This document shows, piece after piece, positions 57,288 to 64,000 of a stretch of DNA of 64,000 bases. The translations under genes were made by a program, and so were the position numbers. The notes under the pieces were generated by a model. That model saw only the letters and a program-made list of their open reading frames with translations, ran no database searches and was not told where the DNA came from. The stretch is taken from contig NW_020194638.1 in NCBI RefSeq assembly GCF_002865645.1, positions 1,667,974 to 1,731,973 of the forward strand, read 5' to 3'. The stretch comes from Hyaloscypha bicolor E. Its lineage: Eukaryota; Ascomycota; Leotiomycetes; Helotiales; Hyaloscyphaceae. Position 1 is the stretch's first letter, and each line of letters starts with the position of its first letter.

Positions 57288-58135
57288 CGGAGACTGCGAG
57301 TATTAGCTGGTTTTGCACCCAATTCAAAATGGTGAAGCTCATCGGTAGCGGTAGAGAAGACCATTATGTCGTTGAACTGAAGTGCCAATTGCTAGTGATC
57401 AAAACGAGAAGATGGATCAGCAAGACTTCCAATGGCTAGACCTTATGAACCACCAACAGTTGAAGTTCTAAACCTTTGCCGTTGCCTGCAATACAATTTG
57501 AGGTGGTGCCAGCATTCCTGGTTAGATTGTTTGCAGCACTTCAAACAAGGAGATGCATCCAAGCGCTTACGATGCTGCAGGTAAACAAAATGCAACTGAC
57601 GTGGTGCCATAGAGAAATGATAATGGGTGTTGGCAGAAAAAATTGTTGGTGGATGCCCAGCCTCCTCCGTCTTTTAGCCCACGAATACTATTTTTGGCTT
57701 CCCGTCGGTAACCTTGCCAACTTTTGCTCGACATACCCCAGAGCTCCAAACCGTGCGACACAAGACTGCGGGTCCTTTCCTCGAGTTCAATATGTCTTTC
57801 CCTCCTGCTGTATAGATATTCATTTCACGAACGTCATCGCAAGCAACTGCTACGAGTGAATCTGATTGGACTTGCTCTGACCCGTCGCCAAAGGCGAGAC
57901 CTCGCGCCAATTGCACTGCGACACACGACTCCGACTCCAACGATCCACCACCTTGCACAACAACGACCACCTTGCTCTCTCTTGCTCTATTTTCGAGACC
58001 GATGCTATCTACAGCTATTTGCGTTGCTGCCCGAACCTTGAGCCCACCGCTGTAAAGGTTGCCTCCAGATGTCACATCAGCCAACAGGCTTGCCCGTTAG
58101 CCGCCAGCGCGATCTGAGCTGACTGGACACCAACA
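57288..58135. other. Intergenic, promoter and leader of the next gene
   Basis: No gene recognised. The 300 bp before 58136 are C-rich and are the probable 5' UTR; the minus-strand frame across them is a shadow of this composition. Confidence 0.5.
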
Positions 58136-60760
58136 ATGGCTTATCGAGATCGCGACAATGAGGTCGAAGAGAGACCGAGCGAGAGACGACACCGCACAAA
58201 AAGTGAGAAGGATCCAAATCGTCCTCACAAATCCTCCCGGAGCTCCAAGCCGAAGGTGATCGACCCAGAGACAGGCGAAGCTATCAAATCACCACATCGA
58301 CGTCGCAAGGACAGGGACAAGGACAAGGACAGAGATAAAGAATCTGAGCAGTCCAAGTCAATGGCCGATCTTGTTCCAGAACTGGCACGAACAGCTTCTG
58401 CTCCTGGCGAGACCTCAAGAAGCAACCTCCCATACCCAAGCTTCAACAAGAATTACAGCAAGGAAGCGGTCAACAGCAGAGACGATATCAGGCTGCCTCC
58501 TAAGTCCAAATCCAACCCATACACGCCAGAATCAACAGATCTAGGCTCGGACGGAAAGGCACGGTCGAAATCAGCCGATCATTTCACCCCTCCACGATCT
58601 TCTAATATCCCCAAAGATGACAGGCCACCAAGTCCACCCGAGACGGAGTTCTCCCAACAGAGAAAGGGGGCCCCGACCCGAATGACAAAAGTTCAGGAGG
58701 ATGAGGAGGAAAACACCAGATCAAGCTCGAGGAATTCGTGGTTTGGAAGAACCACGAAGGAGTCCAAAGTTTCTGTCAAGTCTAAGGGGTCAAAGGCTAG
58801 CACGATCAAATCACCTAGATCCAAGGACACCAGTGTTTTCACCGAGGAAAGTCGCGATTCCGCTGGATCAAATGTCACATCCGTGGCCCCGAACCAAGAT
58901 TCGATAGAAACTCCTGGCGAACGACCAGCACTGGATACCGATTCGTCTCCAGCCTCAGCACAAGACTCATCGCCGAGGACTCCCACTCAAACACCGGGGT
59001 TTCCTCCCTCGTCTATCCCAGATCTGAAGCCAGCCCCATCACCTTTCATCCACTTCGAAGGCACGGAGGCAGTGTCGAGCGCGCACAACTCTCCACAACC
59101 TCCCCCACCTCCTCCACCACCCAATGTACCGATACATATCCCACGGGTAGACTATTTGATGCAGAATGGAGGTCTCCTACGTCCTGTACAGAAGACTCTA
59201 CTTGGAGGTACTTCAACATTTGCTTCTCTACCAGGTTCTTCGGCAGCTACCCCCGTCCCTTCGGACATTGAGAGAATATTTGGACCATACTTCAATATTT
59301 TGGATCAGTATGAGAGTGTCATAAATAAGAATGGATCACTGGCAGTCGCGACGGGTTACAGATCAGTCGCGAGGAGATTACTCGACAGATTGGAAAATGT
59401 CTTCAACAGGGACCTCTCACCTGAAGGGTGCTTTTGTATCATGTGCCAACATTCAGATCTATCAATACACGAAGGGAGCAGAGGATTGGGGTGGGGGGAA
59501 GTTTTGGAATGGGTTAGTGGTCGACGCGAGCTCCCGGTTTGGCCAGCATTCGATTTCGCAACACTTGGCGTAAAAGCTGGAGATGATCTGGCCGGCCTCG
59601 GTATAATAGACGGTGAACCTCCAAGGCCAGGATCGCCAGTCAAGATTGATCCGGATATTGCTGAAGAGTTCCGCGAGCACTTCCTCCAACAGTCAAAGAA
59701 GACTAAGAAAGCTGTAAACCAATGGCTTTCGAGTTGTCCCCAAACGGCTGCCACTCCTCCGCAAGAAGTTGACGACGAAACACTGTCCTTTGCAATCCTA
59801 ACTCACCTGGAACAAAACCTTCGACCAGTCTTCAACGCTTTGGTTTCTGGATCAACGGTCTTGCAACCAGTGTCACGAGCGCCAACTGCACCGAAGAAGC
59901 CTCGATCCGAATTCATGATTAAGACTGTTCATTCTCTGCAAAGACTTTATCGATTGCCAGGCCCTCCCCGAGACCCTGAGGCGGCGATCTATCTTCTCAA
60001 GAATCCCCACCTCCACAATCTTCTCGCAACCATGTCGAGCATCAATGCTTCCGAGTGGGAAATCCTGATCTCAGGCCGATTTGACGGTTTCTTGTGGTCT
60101 GGTGCCGAGACTGAAGGCCAGTCTGCAGATCCCTCACCCGCACCATCTCGTGGGCCCACGCCAGCGGGTGGCGTTCCGTTCCGTGGACCAATGTCGCCGG
60201 CCATGCGCCAGGCCACCGGCTCTAGAACCAACACCCCATTTTCACCGCTAAGAAACCAAACCTTTTCTCCTCCCCTTAGCTATCCTTCTCGAGGCCCCAC
60301 TCCTTCTCAACAACTTCGGCAACCTGTCTCGAATGACGAGGAAACAGAGATTGCCGTCTTGGCTGAAATTGAGCGAGAGATTTATCTTGGCATGGAAGCA
60401 TTGGAGGATGCCTTTGAAGGATTGCATCGAAAGGCCGAGTTGGTTCGGAGAGCGCTTCGGGAGCGTGGTGCTGGACTTTCAATGTCACTTCAGTCGAGAA
60501 GAACAACCTATCCGGATATCCTCAGTGCGAGCACACCGGGTCTGCCATCGGCGGGCCTAGGTCCTGGCTACGAGAGACCCAGCTGGGGTGAAGGAAGTGA
60601 GGCAACCAGTGAGAGTGAATGGGACCCAGGAGAGGAGCTTATGAGCGAGTTGGCGCCGGATGATTCAGCTAGCAACATCAGCAGTTCGAGACACAGGAGG
60701 CCAAAAAGGCGACATGAACGACGAACCCCGGCTTTGGTTGAAGAGGAAGACGAGGATTAA
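58136..60760 (+). CDS. Large conserved fungal protein, function unknown
   Basis: A single exon of 874 residues. The first ~320 are disordered and charged: repeated Arg-Lys-Asp runs (RKDRDKDKDRDKES), many Ser-Pro sites and a polyproline run (PPPPPPPP at about 325) that could bind SH3 or WW domains. The middle (about 375-670) is the conserved part: DIERIFGPYFNILDQYESVI, NGSLAVATGYRSVARRLLDR, the cysteine pair CFCIMCQ, LGWGEVLEWVSGRRELPVWP, a helical block and ASEWEILISGRFDGFLWSG. A Ser/Pro linker, an IAVLAEIEREIYLGMEALED helix and a basic/acidic tail follow. The architecture is familiar from other filamentous ascomycetes but I cannot assign a tested function. The CxxC-like CFCIMC may bind a metal; that is inference. 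Confidence 0.8.
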   Translation: MAYRDRDNEVEERPSERRHRTKSEKDPNRPHKSSRSSKPKVIDPETGEAIKSPHRRRKDRDKDKDRDKESEQSKSMADLVPELARTASAPGETSRSNLPYPSFNKNYSKEAVNSRDDIRLPPKSKSNPYTPESTDLGSDGKARSKSADHFTPPRSSNIPKDDRPPSPPETEFSQQRKGAPTRMTKVQEDEEENTRSSSRNSWFGRTTKESKVSVKSKGSKASTIKSPRSKDTSVFTEESRDSAGSNVTSVAPNQDSIETPGERPALDTDSSPASAQDSSPRTPTQTPGFPPSSIPDLKPAPSPFIHFEGTEAVSSAHNSPQPPPPPPPPNVPIHIPRVDYLMQNGGLLRPVQKTLLGGTSTFASLPGSSAATPVPSDIERIFGPYFNILDQYESVINKNGSLAVATGYRSVARRLLDRLENVFNRDLSPEGCFCIMCQHSDLSIHEGSRGLGWGEVLEWVSGRRELPVWPAFDFATLGVKAGDDLAGLGIIDGEPPRPGSPVKIDPDIAEEFREHFLQQSKKTKKAVNQWLSSCPQTAATPPQEVDDETLSFAILTHLEQNLRPVFNALVSGSTVLQPVSRAPTAPKKPRSEFMIKTVHSLQRLYRLPGPPRDPEAAIYLLKNPHLHNLLATMSSINASEWEILISGRFDGFLWSGAETEGQSADPSPAPSRGPTPAGGVPFRGPMSPAMRQATGSRTNTPFSPLRNQTFSPPLSYPSRGPTPSQQLRQPVSNDEETEIAVLAEIEREIYLGMEALEDAFEGLHRKAELVRRALRERGAGLSMSLQSRRTTYPDILSASTPGLPSAGLGPGYERPSWGEGSEATSESEWDPGEELMSELAPDDSASNISSSRHRRPKRRHERRTPALVEEEDED

Positions 60761-61834
60761 GATCACGTTCACCGTGCGCAGGCATGTTCACTTGATATGG
60801 AACCAACGTCGTGATTGCTTTACGAAATGACATTTGATGGCAACAAACTGATATGGGAAGCAACTCGGCAAGGCGGCATCAATGGGGCGAGTTTGTGATT
60901 CTTTGAGGATAGATTGATACCATGGGTATCGAATACTTTGTAAATGAACTTCCCTTGGGTGGAGTTTTGCATTGTCAGGAGTTTCATGAGCATAGCGATC
61001 GCGATGATCGCTGGATATTTCCGATCATACGCATACGAAGTACCTAGGGGGGTTTCAGGAGTGAAAGAGTGCTTTTCAGGTAGAGAATCAATTGAGTGAC
61101 TACTTCTCGAAAGCTCCTTGAAGTTTTCGAACAAAATGACTTGTAGTTTGTCTCGGACTCCGTTTCACCCTAGAAACGTAAGCAGAAGCAGATAGCTCTT
61201 CCTAAACACGCTCTCCTGTGTAGAACAAAGCCACATGACTAATACATACATCCCGGTTGGAGTTGAGGCAAAGTGGCCCGGACCGTTTTACATGTGAGAG
61301 ACCGGATAGGATGCAAGCAGGCAGTAGTTACTCTGCGTCGGTGTGGAAGCGCGGGAAGCCTGCGGTTAGCAGCATCTGAAGTGAAGGTTTGTGCGCCGTG
61401 GCGGCTCCAAAGCATACATACAGTACTTGTATTGGGGAACGTCAGCCGTCAAAATAAACTCTCGTCATAGCTCTCCCCTTTCAAACCTTTGCCACCCTGA
61501 TTCAGATCAGAGGAAAGGCGGGGCTTCCGAGCATCCCGTTGACGATGGGACCGTTGATCGTCGCATTCCAGCCATAGGCCGTTTGATGGTGCTTCATGAA
61601 ACGTTGGCGCTGCTGACCCCACCAACCAGACACAGCCACAATGCCATCTCGCCAACCAGCTCATGCCATCCAGTTTGCCACACGTTTCCAGATCGGAAAA
61701 CAGGCTAAACAGCGCATGCTTCTCCCCACAATTGTTCTCTTTGGCTGGGTCATTATGCATTATTAAGTGGGCCCTGGCGGCAGAGCTTCCCGAATAGGCA
61801 AGCCCATAACCTGAGCAATCCTCGTATACAAGTT
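60761..61834. other. Intergenic, no gene recognised
   Basis: The 3' flank of the preceding gene and about 900 bp with only short frames on both strands. Confidence 0.55.
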
Positions 61835-62050
61835 ACTTTTTTTTACAGACTGTAACTTCGACATTTTCTTCTAGAATAATACCTTTATTCGCATGAGCCT
61901 AGTATAACTCTGGTATAAAAGTAGTATGAAATTGTGCATTATATACTTAGCTAGATGATCATTATATAATTAAGGCTAGACCATTGTTATTTGATTCAAT
62001 TATTAAATTTTGCGAGTCTCTATTCTGGAGAGCCTTGGTACAAGCTCTCA
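61835..62050. repeat. Small AT-rich island
   Basis: About 215 bp of A/T-rich, stop-dense sequence (tataactctggtataaaag, attatataattaagg) with normal composition on either side. It is probably a fragment of a mutated repeat; no element type can be assigned. Confidence 0.35.
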
Positions 62051-62495
62051 CCTATTTTTAGGGAGACTTCATCTGGCCTGAAAGCCAAGAGCAAGAGCTT
62101 CTTGTCCGTGGCTTTGATAGAGACGTGAAACGCAGAGCTGTGTCGAATAGACCTCTCTCTCACTCGCCCAAAGATCTGATTTTCGATATTTTACCCAGCA
62201 ACCAAAGTTCTCTTTGTTCTGTCTGATCGTGCGCTTCGACCTATTGAAAGACTTTACCCGGACTGACAGAAAGGGTGCCTTGGTCCGCAGCCGCGGCGCA
62301 GCTTTCTCTCCCCCATATACACGAGCACATCTCCTGAGCACCTGCATCCTTTTCTTTTCTCTTGACTAGATCTCCCGAGGAACTACGCTCGTTCAATTCC
62401 TTCCACCTTCTTTCATTCTTTTGTCCGCGCACAACCTCGAACAGCAATTCAGCATTATTCTGTCGTTAGCTGGAAGGGGCTTCAGGCATTTCAAC
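62051..62495. other. Promoter and leader of the methyltransferase-like gene
   Basis: No gene seen. A CT-rich tract at 62340-62440 immediately precedes the coding region. Confidence 0.45.
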
Positions 62496-63554
62496 ATGGG
62501 CATCCGAATCATCCAAGGTATTACATCATTCTGTGCCTCTTGGCCCCAGAAACTGACATGTCTGCTAGTTTGCGGCCTTTGGTTTTGGGTAGCAGCAATA
62601 TTCTTCATCTTCGTCGTCCTCAACCAGTATCCCACGCTCCAACACATCGTAACTGATCGCCCCGCATCCGCGAGCCATGCCGCTGCCGCCCCCGCAAACG
62701 GTGGCCCTCTAACGGCACGCCAACGCCTGGCCCGCGCAGAAAACGCCTGGCGCTCCAGTGTTGGTCTCCGGCACAAAATGGCCCTCGAACACCCTAAACA
62801 TCCGAAAATCCCCTTCTTCCCAGCGCAACAGCTATCGGACTTCGGGAAGTACCCATACACGCTCTGGGACTTTTTCCCAGCTACCTATACCTGCCCACAC
62901 GACATCCAGCGAGTCGGACGTTTGGGAGATGGCGGGAAATGGGTATGCGGCATGTCGCTGTACGAGGCGAGGAAGAGCCCAGAAACTATCATATACAGCT
63001 TTGGGGTGAACGATGAATCGACCTTTGAGGCAGAGATGCTGGCCCGGATTCCCACCGCGCAGATCTACGCGTACGACTTTTCGGTCACGAAGTTCGGCCC
63101 GCAGCTCCCAGCTTCCTATCTCTCCCGAGCACACTTCAAGCAAGTCGGTCTCGGGGAGAAGGACCAGCTTGACCGCGAGCCGCAATTCTTGACCCTCAAA
63201 TCCCTGATGGACGAGAATAAACATACCTATATGGATATTCTGAAGATCGATATTGAAGGATCGGAGTACGCGGCTTTCGACGCGTTCATGGATAGCCTTG
63301 AGGTAGCTGGGACTACGACCTTACCGATAGGACAGGTTATGATTGAGCTGCATTTGATGGATGACGAGAATGTGAATTTTGATAGATTCACGAAGTGGTG
63401 GGAACGCCTTGAGAGCTTTGGCATGCGCCCGACCTGGTTGGAGATTAACTTGTTGGCTGTGACATTGGGGCAGGGGAAGACAGACCCGAGGTGTGTGGAG
63501 TATGTTTGGATAAATTCGAAGGATGAGAAGAGCATTTTGTTGCAGGAGGTTTAA
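62496..63554 (+). CDS. Membrane-anchored METTL24-like methyltransferase-domain protein
   Basis: ATG at 62496 opens a frame of 352 residues. A GT-AG segment at 62516..62566 (GTATTACATC...CTGACATGTCTGCTAG, 51 nt) is a likely intron; its removal keeps the frame and gives 335 residues with a cleaner N-terminus. A single hydrophobic segment (VCGLWFWVAAIFFIFVVL) near the start suggests a type II anchor. The body shows QRVGRLGDGGKWVCG, IIYSFGVNDESTFEAEML, IYAYDFSVTKFGP and ILKIDIEGSEYAAFDAF, the order of the METTL24/FkbM-like Rossmann fold, with LGDGGKWVCG as the group's signature. Related animal and fungal proteins are Golgi or secretory-pathway membrane proteins of unknown substrate. The C-terminus ends shortly after CVEYVWIN. 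No signs of decay. Confidence 0.82.
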   Translation: MGIRIIQGITSFCASWPQKLTCLLVCGLWFWVAAIFFIFVVLNQYPTLQHIVTDRPASASHAAAAPANGGPLTARQRLARAENAWRSSVGLRHKMALEHPKHPKIPFFPAQQLSDFGKYPYTLWDFFPATYTCPHDIQRVGRLGDGGKWVCGMSLYEARKSPETIIYSFGVNDESTFEAEMLARIPTAQIYAYDFSVTKFGPQLPASYLSRAHFKQVGLGEKDQLDREPQFLTLKSLMDENKHTYMDILKIDIEGSEYAAFDAFMDSLEVAGTTTLPIGQVMIELHLMDDENVNFDRFTKWWERLESFGMRPTWLEINLLAVTLGQGKTDPRCVEYVWINSKDEKSILLQEV

Positions 63555-64000
63555 TAAATATATGGAATCATGAAATGGCGTTTAGGGGGAGGATGGGTAA
63601 TATTCTTCTCAAAGTACAGTACCAATTTGAAAGCATTTTTGGTCGTCTTGGTCTTTCATCAAGAATTCGTATGGAAGCTCCAACCTCAACTTTCTTGAAC
63701 CAAGGGTTCCGCCAAGTCCAAGTCTTGGAGACAATGTTGATGGAGCGATGTTCGAACTGCTTGTGCTTGAGTAAGGTTCCTTTATGCGAGTTCCCAAGAC
63801 ACTCGCTGGATTCGAGAGACTTTACTTGCCTCGCGATGGACAGAACAAGTGGCACCTTTTTCAACGTTCCAAGTTAAACTGGACAATTACAAATCTTTTC
63901 CAAATGAATTTCCCTCGAGTAGTGGCGCAGTCAAAAGCTATCCCCTTCAGATATCTCAGAAGTATAGAATATTGAGTTCTTCTCCCGTTCGAGTCCACAG
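63555..64000. other. 3' flank, no gene recognised
   Basis: Short frames on both strands (for example 63575-63877, plus) with no recognisable domain. A gene continuing beyond the right edge cannot be excluded. Confidence 0.45.

Noticed and set aside
57674..58084. Minus-strand frame of 136 codons upstream of the large fungal protein gene
   Set aside because: It lies in the C-rich leader of the plus-strand gene, has no domain, and its composition follows from that leader.
58225..58449. Minus-strand frame with a Leu-Ser repeat
   Set aside because: It is the antisense of the Lys-Asp/Arg-Asp codon run in the plus-strand gene.

Overview
The window is nuclear DNA from a filamentous ascomycete (Pezizomycotina). 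The evidence is many short introns (about 37-230 nt, mostly 45-60) with GTAAGT-like donors and CTAAC/CTGAC-like branch sites, a HET-domain gene, fungal-type ERF2, PMT, AYR1 and lysophospholipase genes, a Ser/Thr-rich secreted protein, and small AT-rich islands typical of mutated repeats. A leotiomycete is my best guess from overall protein character, but that is inference. No tRNA, rRNA or CRISPR was found.

Layout. 0-1.5 kb: start of an ASH1-type SET methyltransferase (minus, runs off the left edge). 3.8-5.0 kb: decayed DOMON/cytochrome b561 gene. 5.9-9.5 kb: ERF2 palmitoyltransferase (minus) and a divergent five-exon gene for a small membrane protein. 10.6-13.7 kb: PMT1-type protein O-mannosyltransferase. 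15.2-21.0 kb: a decay zone with broken ankyrin-repeat, GNAT and erythromycin-esterase-like genes around an intact HET-domain gene. 22.0-29.5 kb: RRT8/LDS-like membrane protein, a mucin-like secreted protein with PY-N repeats, and an AYR1-like reductase. 29.7-34.4 kb: amidohydrolase with a frame break and a secreted lysophospholipase, with an AT-rich island between them. 35.9-36.4 kb: AT-rich island.

37-49 kb is the most coherent block. It holds PAPS reductase (MET16), phosphoserine phosphatase (SER2), an unidentified nuclear protein, ISD11 (five exons, visible only after splicing) and ATP sulfurylase (MET3). ISD11 and MET3 are divergent and share one promoter region containing a Cbf1-type GTCACGTG site. 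Together they cover sulfate activation, PAPS reduction, the serine needed for cysteine, and the partner of the cysteine desulfurase that feeds Fe-S clusters. This may be a loose sulfur-metabolism neighbourhood or chance.

50.8-57.3 kb: RING protein with a frame break, a retroelement fragment abutting a patatin remnant, an 18-bp minisatellite, an OTU-like protein that seems to lack catalytic residues, and an intact dienelactone hydrolase (four exons). 58.1-63.6 kb: a large conserved fungal protein and a membrane-anchored METTL24-like methyltransferase.

Exon boundaries were placed by eye, by requiring GT/GC-AG borders and continuous reading frame. Family calls rest on recognised motifs, not on database searches.
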